A DNA stretch of 64,000 bases from Lingula anatina (lineage: Eukaryota; Brachiopoda; Lingulata; Lingulida; Lingulidae): the NCBI RefSeq assembly GCF_001039355.2, contig NW_019775424.1, positions 348,577-412,576 on the forward strand, read 5' to 3'. Below are positions 13,235-25,178 of this stretch, one piece after another. The position numbers and the translations under genes are program-made. Under the pieces are notes generated by a model, which saw nothing but the letters and a program-made list of their open reading frames with translations, was not told the DNA's origin and made no database searches. The number at the start of each line of letters is the position of its first letter. The first letter of the stretch is position 1.

Positions 13235-13789
13235 GCCCCTATATATATAATTAGGGGACTAAGACATCATATATTGCTGGTATTCACTCACGCGCCGCTC
13301 ACTTACGCCCAAACTGTCCAGAGACTTCTTGGTAGAATTCACACAACATCACCAAGAACAATACCTGCAAACAATTATTTAAAATAATGAATAATAATGC
13401 AAACATACAGGTACCTTCAGTTCAATTAAAAAGATGGGATACTATAACATGATGTGATTAATTTGAACGCAACCTGCAGTTATAATTACGGTGTAGCTTT
13501 AAAATCTGTATCATGCATGTTATTTTAACCTATAATTATTATTGATATCTAACAAACGGCGTAAGTGAATTCAAAATGATTAAATAGCACAAACTCGGAT
13601 AACATTTTCCCCATACAATGTTATAAAATGTCCAAAAGGCCCAGATCATTCTCAAAAACAGGAACGAGACATTTTGAAAACCTGAGAATCATTTTATAAG
13701 TTCTCAGTGATTAAAATTGGCAGAACTGTTTCAATTTATTATTTTTCATAACGTGTTTCGTAACTTACCGCAGTTATTAGTTTCTTCAT
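12717..13789 (-). CDS. Secreted single-WAP-domain peptide W1
   Basis: Three exons: 13769-13789, 13307-13364, 12717-12832 (TAG stop), 64 residues. Exon 1 (MKKLITA) and exon 2 (VLFLVMLCEFYQEVSG...) form a signal peptide split by an intron, an arrangement shared by all four genes in the array. Exon 3 carries one WAP four-disulfide-core domain: CP, GIC, C, YC, LCC, GCG, C. Compared with W2-W4 it has one extra Cys just before the domain (LCC-P) but lacks the extra C-terminal Cys, leaving nine in the mature peptide. WAP proteins are commonly protease inhibitors or antimicrobial; function here is inferred from fold only. A GTAAGT overlaps the last codons (TGT AAG TAG); I kept the stop because splicing there would destroy the last conserved Cys and no good downstream exon is visible. 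Most divergent member of the array. Confidence 0.85.
13181..13228. repeat. TA microsatellite
   Basis: Pure AT dinucleotide run of about 24 units in W1 intron 2, between exons 2 and 3. Confidence 0.95.
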
Positions 13790-13877
13790 GTCCAGATTTC
13801 CCCTGTTATGCTATCTGCTACAAAAAGCTTTTGCCATTCGCTGCTTTGACCTATGTCCACTTGGCGCACTGTTTTCT

Positions 13878-13885
13878 TATTTATA
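13878..13885 (-). promoter_or_regulatory. TATA box of W1
   Basis: TATAAATA on the minus strand, about 90 bp upstream of the W1 ATG at 13789, a distance comparable to the TATA box of W4. Confidence 0.6.
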
Positions 13886-15627
13886 CGAAATCGCCATTGA
13901 TATATTGTTATATTTATTTTCTTACTTCCTCTAAAAAACTGATAAATGATCATGAATGTCAAACACGAAAATTATTTAGAAAACCACAATGTGTTTACAC
14001 GTAAATGTAGGCCTACACTGACAAATTACGGGGTCAGTAAAACTTGGTAAATTGAGGCTTTTGTGATTCGATCGATATATGCTTGCGTTTTCACATTATG
14101 TTTTGTCTTCACAAACACATCTACAAGCACATACCTACATGTAGTATTCTCCAGAAGCCTCGCAAAAATAACCACCCTTAAACGATGAATCATTTTTGAT
14201 GATATGTAAAACAAATAATTTCCACCAGTAAACGGATTGCATTTTTGTGATTTGCGTTTTCTCCGCCTCGTCCATCATTTTATATCTTCAAATAGTATCC
14301 TCTATTTCCCCCTCGTGCCAAGAGACTCCTTAACTCCAGAGAAAATAAAAAGGGCATTAAACCCGCGAATGATGTATGCGAGTATATCAAGTAAAATCTA
14401 CAACATTGGACACGCAATCGTTCTTTGTTTTATATAAACAGAGACAAGGGAACAACCGAAAAAACGGGACTGGGCCTATTTAATCACATTGCATGATGTA
14501 TTTCGATACTTTTCCGTTTTTAGACCACCATTGTACAAACGTTATGCAGTTACCCCGATAGAAGGCATTTAGACTTTGCAACATTTATATCAGTTGGGTA
14601 AAAATGGCACCGAGCTTGGGATTTTCATCTCATACTTCAAAACCGCAATAAACCTCTCTTAATAATATATAGCTTCTATCACATAAAAGCTTTGAATCTA
14701 CAGCCTTTTAATTGGCATATAAATGAAAATAAAATACAGACATTACTCTAAAATCCAAGTTAAGTGGCTGTTTTTCTTGAGACTCTCTTGTATGTTTTCT
14801 AGACATTTATTGTTTCTCATATTTATGACCTGGATCTGTTTAGGACCAGTCTTTTTTAAATATTTTGCGCACTTGATTTAATCTGATTTTTCTCATGTTT
14901 GATTTGCTAGTATGTTCAAGACCTGTTTTGAAAATAACACTGATATTTAGCCTTCATATTTTAATCTGTGGCAGTGTAGGCTGATCAGTGAAGAATTTTA
15001 TTGTATCATTTTGTATTATTTTCAGTTCTGACTTTTTCAAGGATGTCCATTTGCTGCTTTGTTTAATATTTCTGTGGTGCTGAATTACAGTACTAAAACG
15101 CAATTACGGATAAAGTGTCTAGGATCTACGCCGAATAATCTCTCTTAATAAATTTAGTCAATTTTGTCTTATTGGTAGAAAATGATTAAAAGTACAAAAT
15201 GCCTGAAGATAATATTTTTGAACCAAATAGCCCATATTTATTTTTATTTCTCTGCTACCTCTTGTGGACAATCTAAAAGGTAGAAAAGAAAATCTGAAAT
15301 ATTGGCAGTACCAGTATTAAGCGCAAAATGTATATTAAATGAAAGCGATGTTGCATTCAGCCATTTTACATTTTAATTTTATAATTGAATCTTGTCGCGT
15401 AGCCAGTTAAAGTCATCCAGTTATTTGATCGTGATTTTGCTCTTTTAATAAAATTGTCCAGTGTGGTCCCTGCTTTATCAATTTAACGAAAATGTTGTTT
15501 CAAAAGACGTTTTCCAGTTCAAATAATAATTCTCTTTTCGAAAGTGACGTCATGGTGGACATAGTTGATGCAGTTATTCTTATTTTTCTTTGTGTCAGCG
15601 GCTTCACTCATGTCACCTCCCGATTCC
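13886..15627. other. Spacer between W1 and W2
   Basis: No exon seen. The right part (about 15120-15627) is the 3' flank of W2 and is clearly related to the 3' flank of W3 at about 19070-19751 (shared TGCATTCAGCCATTTTACA and TCTTG(T/C)(C/T)GCGTAGCCAGT). This shows that the duplicated unit extends well past the coding exons. Confidence 0.5.
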
Positions 15628-17814
15628 TTAACAGTTGACGGGTTTCATGCACACGTGACCACATCCATTTGAGCAGCACATTTCGTTCTTAGCGCAATCA
15701 TCGCAGGCCTCAACACAGATACCAGGCCCAGTCACCTCGGGGCAGCACTCTATAAAGTATACAAATATATTTTTATGGGACTATTCAATGCACTCAATTG
15801 GACACATATGACTTCTGTATAGATAAATACCTTCGCATTTAAGGCACAGATCATGGACTTTACACCCAACTACATCAAATAAATTACTAGATAAATAAAT
15901 AAATAGATGGATAGCAAGCAATGTAGGCACAAGTGAGTGACAGAGAGGCAGTAGGAAAAAAGATAAAGTTACTTTAAACAGTATATCCGTTTAGGTTTAA
16001 TCCGTTTGTGAATAGTGCTTAAAGAAATAAATAAAAGCTTTATATGCCTGAACGATTTAAATTTTTGTCAAAAAAAGGTTAAATCTTTGAAATGCTTACT
16101 TGCTCCGAGGCCTTCCTCACAGGTTGCAAAAAGAAGAACCAACAACATTACCTGCAAAATAAATTTATCAAAAGAAAACAATGACAAATGATTTCAGAGA
16201 TAAATAATGTAGACAAAGCTCATTAATTATGCACCCAATTCCGGTGTGTGGATGTCTTGCCAAGGCAACCACCAGTTTACACTAGTATTCTGCACAATTT
16301 GACTGTCAAATTTCTATGGTGGATATAACTTTCCATTTTGATGACATAGTATACAAAATCTTCGCAAGGAGTAAGATCTAATCTACAGTTGACAGGACAA
16401 AAAAGTAAAATCTAAAATTTCACAATGCAGCGGAACTGAGACCAGACAATTATGAAAATTGCGATCGACGTTGACTTTGAGAAAATCAGAAATTTGCATT
16501 GGTCGTATTTTTCCTTTATCAAATAGAAAAATGCATTTAGTGCTGCTGTGGTGAGTGTGAGAAATTACAGTTAAGCACAGAAAAACTCTCTTGCCTTTAT
16601 GCTCAAAATTTGGCATTGACATTTTCTCCTCTTTAAAATAAAATTTAAAAAGTATTCAAAAAAGACAAACAGAAAAAATGTAGCTGCATTGCACGTTAAA
16701 TGTCATTTGTTTGAAAAAAAAAAGTATGCTTCCGATCCCGTTTATAGTGAGTCGTAAAGTCTAAAATAAAAATAGAATCCGGGATACCCTGGCCTTAAGG
16801 TAATAGCTATCAATAATCGTGCACCGCAGCAAAGCTCCATTCCAATAGACATCATCAGTCAACGTGAATCGACCCAACTCTGCAGGGACTCTCGCTGATT
16901 GCAGTCAGCTTAACTGAATGATACGACTCCTCCTAGCTTTAAGTATATACACGTACATGTAAGATACAGAAAAGTTGGTAATAGTGCGTTGAAAACAAGA
17001 GAAAGCGTGTCATTCAGTTAAGCGTATTGCAATTAACGAGATTCCCTCCAGAGTTGGGTCGATCCACTTAGACTGACGGTGTTTATTGGAATGGGGTCTT
17101 TTAAAGAGTCCAAAAACCTCACATAGTGACTAAGCGAGGTCAATACCGACTGACAAAGAATGCAGTGTAATCCACGCTGTCATGGTACCGACGGGGCTGT
17201 CTTTACAATGTAAAAAATCATAAAAATGCACATTATGTCAACGGACAGTTATTAGTACTGTCACAATGTGAATGCAATATTAATCTAGCGTTCAAGGATA
17301 ACGTTGGGCACCCCTTCACTATTGACTACGTGTCAAACCGGTGCTGCTTTCAAATACGATCACTCGCTTTCATGAAATTAGGTGTAAAAAGGGTAAATGT
17401 TTAAAAATGTCAAAAAACATACACTATTTCAAAGAAACACATTATGTACTATGTTACATAATCTATGATGACGCGATGCGGGTATTGCAGCAACCAAAAA
17501 CGTCAGCTTACATACAATGTTACTGAAGCGTTGACTGGTGTGACCTTATAAGGGCAGACACGCGAAGACCTATTTTTCAAGATTCACCTTGTTTGTGGTA
17601 TTTTAAAAATAGAAAAATCTTAAAAACACATTTATTTTAAATTTGACAATGTCGACTTATTAAAATTTGACCGGATAGTTAAAATGGTAGTGGTTGCTCA
17701 GTTTTTTTTGGACAGTTTCCGAACCTCCGTCCAAACACACACACGTATGTACACACATGCACACACACATGTACACAAACATACAAACACACACACACAC
17801 ACACATACACACGT

Positions 17815-17851
<37 letters not shown>

Positions 17852-17853
17852 AA

Positions 17854-17894
<41 letters not shown>

Positions 17895-18465
17895 TAAGTT
17901 TTGGAGACTGGTGACAACATCCCAATGTGGTCACATCGTCCTCTAACGGACCACCGTCTTCTAGTTCTCATTGCACTTAAGGTATTTGATATCAACGCAA
18001 ACCGGAATACCAACCTTTCCATTTTGCTTAGGGCAACCTCTGCTCATACCACAAGTATGTGTCAAAATTTGAAATATACAGGTACCACTGAACTAGCTGA
18101 ATATAAGAACATGGATACCCAATAAACAAAACCTGAACCAGCTTCTCTTTGTGACAATAATAACCAGCGTTCAAATACGTGGAAAACACAAGTCCGGACA
18201 GAGAGGAAAAATTCATATCCCCCTTGGTTATTAACAAATGGATGCGGCAAAAATATCTGTTTATAAACAGTTCCACATATAGAGTTTTCAATTGCAAATA
18301 CATCTTTTTCATATTTTTAAAATCCCTCTCCAGCCAATACATAAGCTTCTACCTAATTTTTTTCTTCGTCTCTGGATGTATGGTATTCTTGAACTAAAGT
18401 TAGGTCTATTGTCCACTGTGTATTCTTGTAACCGCGTGATCACTTACCGCAATTATAGGCTTCAT
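15628..18465 (-). CDS. Secreted single-WAP-domain peptide W2
   Basis: Three exons: 18448-18465 (MKPIIA), 16100-16151, 15628-15749 (TAA stop), 63 residues. Exon 2 completes the signal peptide ([17 protein letters not shown]). Exon 3 carries the WAP core: [19 protein letters not shown], followed by a short tail ending in Cys. The mature peptide has ten cysteines: the canonical eight plus one before and one after the domain, a pattern shared with W3 that could form a fifth disulfide. Exon sizes 18/52/122 match W3 and W4 closely. Intron 1 is 2.3 kb and contains an inverted-repeat element (about 16832-17102) and a CA-repeat block. Inhibitor or antimicrobial activity is inference from the fold. The upstream TATA-like site is degenerate (TTAAATAG). 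Confidence 0.87.
16832..17102. mobile_element. Inverted-repeat (MITE-like) element, family C
   Basis: About 270 bp with terminal inverted repeats of roughly 90-100 bp: the left arm CCATTCCAATAGACATCATC is mirrored by the right arm ending GGAATGGGGTCTTTT. Inside, both arms carry a GATTGCA(G)TCAGCTTAACTGA-like segment. No coding capacity. Related to the elements at 40.2 kb and 56.2-57.0 kb. Confidence 0.7.
17735..17890. repeat. CA microsatellite in W2 intron 1
   Basis: Interrupted CA tract (CACG, CATG and CATA interruptions). Its flanks (GAACCTCCGTCCAAACACAC on the left, GGAGACTGGTGACAACATCC on the right) recur around the CA tracts in W3 intron 1 and, on the left only, in W4 intron 1. Confidence 0.9.
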
Positions 18466-19751
18466 TACTGTATTTGCTTTTCGTCCTGGTGTCCTAGAGT
18501 CCTTTAAGGCCTCTTGTCCCCAAACGCAAATAACGTTGTCCTTTCGTGAACGGCGCTATTTAATGCTGCTGGAAGATACCCGTATCACTAGATGGCAGCA
18601 CTGAGACTGCATGTTTATTTGATGCAGAACGTCATATTAAAGGGATGACAATTCTTTGTTTCGGCGGAAAAGAGACATTAAACGGAATTTTCTGGGGTAA
18701 AGGACCATATTCCCATGTTTCCAGTGTTTATTGAATCACTTCTGACCTTCAAAGTAAGTCGATTTTTTAAAGTGTTGATTTTGTAATAATCTCGTTTTTC
18801 TCTTAAAATTTACAGATTGTTTATAATTTTTAATTACGTTGATTGGATACACATATACTTATATGGTAACATAAAAAATAGCTCTCACTCTGAATAATGC
18901 TGACCTACATATCTACCAGAATTGAAAAATTAACCGATTTTGTCTTCTTGGTAGGAGAGGATTAAAAAATACAAAAAGTCTATTGTTTAACCATAAAGCC
19001 CATATTTATTTATCACTTCTCTGCTTTCTTTTGTTCACAACATACAAGGTAGATATAAAAGATAGAACTGAAATATTGGAAGTACAAAAGATTAAAAAAT
19101 ACAAAAAAGTTTGAAGATATTGTTTAACCATAAAGCCCATATTTATTTATCACTTCTCTGCTTCCTCTTGTTCACAATATAAAAGGTAGATATAAAAGAT
19201 AGAATTGAAATATTGGAAGTACATATACCTGTATTAAATGAAAACGGTACGGTGTTGCATTCAGCCATTTTACAGAATATTTTCATCGAATCTTGTTGCG
19301 TAGCCAGTCCAGTAATTTGATGGCGTGACTTCTCTTTAAAAAAATTGTAATGTCGTCATTGCTTTAACAATTTAATGAAAATGCTGTTTTCAAGATCAAA
19401 TGATAAAATAAGTTTTGTCCAAACAATTTCGTTACCTGCTATCGCAGTCATAGGCCGATGCAATAAATCACAAGTTTCGATTTGTTTCACCATTAATAGG
19501 CTTCAAAGTTTTAAGCATAGAATATGCAATACATATGATTTACATTAATCAATCTACTTCAGTTTTGACAAAATGATGTCGGTGGTCTTCCTTTCAAGTA
19601 GCTATTGACTTAACCCCTTTGATTCAACACAATTTCCCTTTCGCATGTGACGTCATGAAATCGAAATAAGTGCCGCCATGATGTAGAAATAGTTAAGACA
19701 ACATCATTTCTAACTGTGTCAGCGTCTTCACTCGTGTCACTTCCCCATTCC
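18466..19751. other. Spacer between W2 5' end and W3 3' end
   Basis: W2 promoter side: a degenerate TATA-like TTAAATAG on the minus strand near 18555-18562, then a CAGATACCCGTATCACTAGATGG-like segment (about 18570-18594) shared with W3. The remainder is W3 3' flank with the tandem duplication. No exon seen. Confidence 0.5.
18960..19220. repeat. Tandem duplication of ~125 bp in the W3 3' flank
   Basis: Two adjacent copies of a unit containing CATAAAGCCCATATTTATTT, then a CTTCTCTGCTT segment, then GATATAAAAGATAGAA. The W2 3' flank (about 15225-15300) has only one copy, so the extra copy in W3 arose after the genes duplicated, or was lost from W2. Confidence 0.8.
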
Positions 19752-22145
19752 TTAACAATCGATGGGATCCTTGCACACGTGGCCACATCCATTTGAGCAG
19801 CACATTTGTATCCCAGTGCAATTATCATGCCCAGTGCAGAGCTCCCAACAAATGCCAAAAAATGGCGGTTTAGGACAACGACCTGGGAAAGCAAAAACAT
19901 AATTCAATTAATCATATTAATGCCGATGTTGGGAATAAACAATTGACATATATTTTGATGTGCATACAAATTGACAGATAATGTTTTAATTTCATTCGTT
20001 TCTGAACGCGCTTCACAGACTTGTGCCATTTAAAATACATAAAACGTAGTTGCAAGAAACATCTGAATGTGTGAACGTCACGTAATTTTTGTTAAGCAAA
20101 ATCTGATCGTTTTAATTATCTCTGAAATGCTCACATTCTGCAATGGTTTCCTCATGGGTTGCAAAAAGGAGAACCAACAACACTGCCTGCAATTAAAACA
20201 GAATAAATGCATAAATAAATAATGATAAAAGAATTAATATAAATTTAATGGTAATAATTATTATAAAAAAAAAACTGTGCACTTACAGTTTGTGGATATG
20301 GTGCCAAAGCTACCATTAATCTTATTGTGTATTTTGACCATAAAAATTTTCGATTTCATACCAATCTTCGCCTCGTCTTTTATGCTTATGTATTTTTACG
20401 ACAACAACATGACCACGTTTGGTGGCAATACGCATCTGCAGAAAGTTCCGTTTATCAGGTTTTGAGGTAGAAGATTAGTTGTGCGACAATCCAGGCTTTT
20501 GCTGCATTTTGAGTGGCCAAAGACGTGACAGCAGTCAGTTCCGGAGTTTCAAAGGGGTGATTTATTTTGAGAACAAGCGAAAATTAATGCGCGGGCAGAT
20601 GTCATCCATAAAATTTAATCAGTGTGGCTTAACGCCAAACATGCTGGTAATATTGCGCAATGCCTGGAATCAACAGGTGCGGCTTTCGAATTACAAGCAC
20701 ATGTAAATGACTAGCCTTCATGAGATTAAGTCGAAAAAGAAAAATAAAGCGAAAATGTTTAAAATACAAAACAAATCATGTACCTCATGCATCTTACACA
20801 TATTGTTTACGTACTGATTTTGACTGATGTGTCTTTATAGGGGAAGACATGTAGAATACTCAATCTATTTTTCAACATTCGAACATCCCTATCTTGATAA
20901 ATTCATTAAAACATGGCACTATTCCTAAACTCAAACTCGAGAATGTCGAATCATTAAAATTTGATCGGATAGTTGCTGCTCAGCTTGTTTTCAAATGAAT
21001 CCCAGTTGAACAGTGCCTGAACCCCTGTCTAAACACACACACACATGCACACACACACATGCACACACACACATACACAAACACACGTACACACACACAC
21101 ACACACACACAAAAGAGTCAAGGACTGGTGACAGCCATGGTGACCATGCCAAGTTGGTCAGTCCATGAAGCAGACCGGTCAATTCCGCTCAAAACACTTG
21201 GAAGTTTTATGTTCCATACACTTAATTTTATTTAAATTGCTTTGGCGACCATTGAACGTCCTGTTCACATTTTTGATCGTAGAAGGGACGCAGACATGGA
21301 AAGGACGCTGTCCATGCAGTGTTAAGAAGGCTTACGGTACCCGATGTGGATCTCAAGGTGGATCACCACCCATTTCTCATACCACAGGCAAAAATTTAAC
21401 ATGTACCTTAACTTTAAAACCATGCTTCAAGTTACATGGATGTTCTTCCTTCGCATCGTGAATACCGGTATATTCTCATCGCTTGGGTTTACACGCTTGT
21501 GTATACGTGTATCCCCATATGGCTTCTCGTGGAGATCAGAGCAGTGTGGCAGCATGAGGAATATGCCCAACTTGCTTTCGTGTTAAAACCGCTTGTACAT
21601 TGCTTGAACACGTGCGTGCATGCACACGCCCGAACACACACACACACACACACACACTCACACACACACACTACAGAAGAAGGGCACTGCATAATTTTGG
21701 GATTGGTTACAACATCCCAACTTGGGATCCCACCGTCTTCCATTTCTTAATTATTGCTCTTATGGTATCTTTAACGCTCACTTACGATTCTCAACCTGCC
21801 CTAGAACATAATGTTTTTCTCTTTTAATGAAAAATATTCTTAATCTGTTCTAGGACATCCTGAAGGACTTCCAAAAAACAGTTCTCGAACTGTTACATTA
21901 CAGAACAACATTAGAACTGTTAAAAGATGCACCAAATGTTCTAGATGGATTGAGAGCCGCAAGTGAACGTTGACTGAGACAAATTTTCGCGGGGGGATAC
22001 TACCCTCCACCCTTAGATAAATTTAAGGCTTCTAAATTAAAGGATTCTACCTTATTTTTCTTCTTTTCTGGATACATTGTGTCTCGGACTGAAGGGACTA
22101 TCTATATTCTTGTATCTGATCACTTACCGCAATAATAGGCTTCAT
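19752..22145 (-). CDS. Secreted single-WAP-domain peptide W3
   Basis: Three exons: 22128-22145 (MKPIIA), 20135-20186, 19752-19882 (TAA stop), 66 residues. Signal peptide [16 protein letters not shown] in exon 2. Exon 3: [28 protein letters not shown], then KDPIDC as terminus; ten cysteines in the mature part. Strong similarity to W2 in signal peptide, domain and flanks makes these the closest pair. Intron 1 is 1.9 kb with two CA-repeat blocks. The TATA position reads TTTAAAAG, a one-base departure from the TATAAAAG of W4. Role presumed secreted inhibitor or defence peptide by family; not shown. Confidence 0.88.
21031..21112. repeat. CA microsatellite in W3 intron 1 (first block)
   Basis: CA tract with CATG interruptions, flanked by GAACCCCTGTCTAAACACAC on the left and AAGGACTGGTGACAGCC on the right, matching the flanks of the W2 intron block. 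Confidence 0.9.
21630..21671. repeat. CA microsatellite in W3 intron 1 (second block)
   Basis: CA tract inside another copy of the same flanking sequence: an AACTTGCTTTCGTGTTAAAAC-like left part about 65 bp before it and GGTTACAACATCCCAACTTGG after it. A second copy within one intron suggests an element, not just gene duplication. Confidence 0.85.
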
Positions 22146-23805
22146 TTCTGTACAGTAGTTGCTTTTCGTCTCGGTGTTCTAAAGTCTTTTAAGTCCTCTT
22201 TTTTTTTACATACGTAAAAAACGTTTTCCTTTCGTTAATCGCACTTTTAAATGTTGATAGCAGATACCCGTATCACTAGATGGTGTATAACCTGAGGACA
22301 TTAAGGCTGTCAATATAATGCAAATATAGTCAAATTAAGCTCTACTAAGGCTAAGTTCACGCCTGGCATAGAAAGAACGACCCAAATGACGTAGGTAGAG
22401 GTCATTGTAATAAATCTTGTAACCTTCACCCACCAATTATTTCGATGAATTCGAACGCCTATCTTGCGTTGTAACACTCGTGTTCTGTTTTTACAGCTAA
22501 TAGCACTTATCTTCCACATTCCTCACACAAATATATTGCCTATTTGTCAATTAAATTCCTATATGATGAGTAGGTTCTGCATGTGAAACTTTGAATTTTC
22601 GTGGTTTTTTATTTTCGTCTCCTTAATGGACTATTATTTTAAGATTTACAAGTCATTCACAATTAAAAATTTTGTCGTTTACACACATTCATAGTACATC
22701 TCTGCCTTTTGACCATATGCCAAATTAGCTCTGATGCTGAAATATTTGGGCGTAAGATATCAACAAGGACTGAAAATCCTTGTCACGTATAGAGTGACAA
22801 TTTGCATTTTTATTACCTCATCACACTCGTACTAGATGCTTTGATTCCCAGGTTGCGTAAAAGGACAAAGTAGACGTTAATTTCGGTCGCCAACTTAGAA
22901 GGTCGCCAAAGCAATTAAGTCACATCTCATTGTAAAGTCGTCCGCGTCCCTTGTGCGTCCTTTGAACGACCGAATCTAGATTTTACTATAAAACTCGTGT
23001 TTCTCCCACGATTTTGAGTTACTTGCAATTGCCGGTGTAGCGTGACAGAGTCTCCCATGACAAAGAGTCCGCTCCCCTTTCATATGTACAGGTAAGCCTC
23101 GCCTTAGATTTTGACCCACTTAGGTCAGGCTAACCCTAACCATTGCAACTAAATGGAGGACCGACTTTCTGTCACCTGTACCCTCAGTTTTGTTACACCT
23201 GACATTAAAATACTTGGGAAGCAATGAAAAAAAATACTCGGGGAAAAAAGGGAAGTAATTGAGATGAAAGCTGACAATATTGGACGAGGTCGTCCAAAAT
23301 TTTAATATTGAACTCAAGAGCAGCTTTATAGACCTTTATTATTTCAACGTTTTACATTTAGTAGACCACATAACTAAAATGACTGTGATTTGTTGTTAAA
23401 GACGGATAGATTGGTGCGGAATATTAGTATTCCATTAAAACATAATTGATTGAGTTTTTTGTGCGTACTGTAACTCTATCGCCGATGCCATTTACGCTTT
23501 AAATTTATTATCATTATTTATCGTGTCCAAACGCCAGATCAAATTAAGGGAATTCGCTTGGTCTGAACGATTTCCCCACCTATCCCTCTTTTTTATCTTT
23601 GCATTAATCAGGATTCTGTATGAATTTTGACACCAGTTTGACACTGTAGTTGCTTTTACTTTAATACAATGTTTAATTACGTGTCACTTGTCACGTGGCA
23701 CTAGTGCTATTCTCTCTGTTCGAAAGTTACGTCATGGTAGGAATAGTTTATAGATATATTTTTATCAGTATATCAGCACCTTCACTGCTACGATCTCCCC
23801 TTTCC
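22146..23805. other. Spacer between W3 5' end and W4 3' end
   Basis: No exon seen. The W3 upstream sequence (about 22250-22510) is diverged but alignable with the W4 upstream sequence (about 25180-25470), e.g. both contain ATCTTGCGTTG followed by a TTTTGTTTT-like or TTCTGTTTTT tract. This supports block duplication that includes upstream DNA. Confidence 0.45.
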
Positions 23806-24807
23806 TTAACAACGTATGGGTACCATGCACAGACGGTCACATCCATTGGAGCAGCACATTTGTTTGTCAGGGCAGTCAGCATCTGTACTGCAGGTGTCTG
23901 AGGTCGGCTCACAGGAACCATCCCCAGCCACATCAGGACAACGCACTAGCATATAGTAAATACAATAAAATAATTAGGATCACAATTGCAAATGTGTTTC
24001 CGGATTGTCATGCGTCATCCTAGTACTGTATTAATTGTTTTATTTTCATTTTTCAATTTCTTTGTGTAGGCTAGGTCTCAATATCCTGAATTAAGTTATT
24101 TTAATGAAAATTATATGACTAATCTAGGGAACCAGTTAGTTAAAGAAGAAAAACAGTATGACGTAAAAAGCCTATTAAGTTTGTCTCTGAATGCTCACAA
24201 ATTGTATTTTTTTTGTAAAGTGAATAAAATTTAGTTTCAAAAGGCCAAAATGTCTAAAAGTTTCTAATCTCAGATACAAAATCTATCTGTCTAATCTGTG
24301 TAATGCTCACTTGCTCCAAGCGCTTCCTCACAGGTTGCAAAAAGGAGAATCAACAGCATTACCTGCAACAATAAGTAAATAAATGAAAAATAAAGCTTAA
24401 AGTCTAAGGAGATAGATAATAGCCAAATGATGAGATAAAAACATACCATTCATTTTACGATTGTGCATGTGTTTCTAGAACTACCAGCGAATCAGTGTTC
24501 TGCGCATTTTCACAATCAAATTTCTATGTGGTATATTATATTAATCCGTTGCTCAAAACAGTCTATTTTCAGGCCTCATAAACGAATTAGGCGTTTACTA
24601 GCATTACCCGCCGATCTTTTAGCACTAACGCCCATATAAAAAGGGACTGGTCTAACATATTCTTTTCAAACTCGACGATGATCACTTATTAAGATTTGAT
24701 CGTATATTTGCGGTGATAAAAGGTATCCAACTTGCTTTCGTATGAAACCAGTTTGAACAATGCATGAACCCCCGCGTAAACGCACACGCACAAACACGCA
24801 CACACAC

Positions 24808-24851
<44 letters not shown>

Positions 24852-25091
24852 ATTGAATATAATACAAACACATGTAGGTCTTCCTGTGGATCACCATCGC
24901 CACAGGTACACCAACCTTCCCTTATACCACAAAAATCTGTCAAAATTTGAAATATGCCATCTGACAAGCTGAATATTAGAACAAGGAAACAGACAAGGCT
25001 GAAATTCTAGTATCTATGTCCTACCTGAATAAAATTATCATTGATTATTTATACTCTATAACTCTTCACTCACCGCACATACAGGCTTCAT
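23806..25091 (-). CDS. Secreted single-WAP-domain peptide W4
   Basis: Three exons: 25074-25091 (MKPVCA), 24311-24362, 23806-23945 (TAA stop), 69 residues. Signal peptide [17 protein letters not shown]. Exon 3 has the most canonical WAP core of the array: [28 protein letters not shown], then MVPIRC. It lacks the extra Cys just before the domain that W1-W3 have, but keeps the C-terminal one, giving nine cysteines. The DxDCPxxxxCC segment is the classical WAP signature. Intron 1 is 0.7 kb, the shortest among W2-W4, and carries a CA/GA repeat. It has a clear TATA box. Family-level call is firm; inhibitory target unknown. Confidence 0.9.
24780..24848. repeat. CA/GA microsatellite in W4 intron 1
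   Basis: Short CA tract followed by about 18 GA units (24811-24848). The left flank (AACTTGCTTTCGTATGAAAC, then GCATGAACCCCCG) matches the CA-block flanks in W3 intron 1; the right flank does not obviously match. Confidence 0.9.
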
Positions 25092-25178
25092 TTTTGTAGT
25101 TTCTATTCCTTCGGGTTTTCTCGAGCCTTGAAATGGCCTATTGTTCTCAAAGATAAAAAACTTTTGTATTCAAAGCCG

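Noticed and set aside
17660-18022. Open frames of up to 120 codons rich in Val-Cys or Thr-His
   Set aside because: Translations of the CA microsatellite in W2 intron 1; no gene structure. The same applies to frames near 21.0, 21.6 and 24.8 kb and around the 44.2-kb gap.
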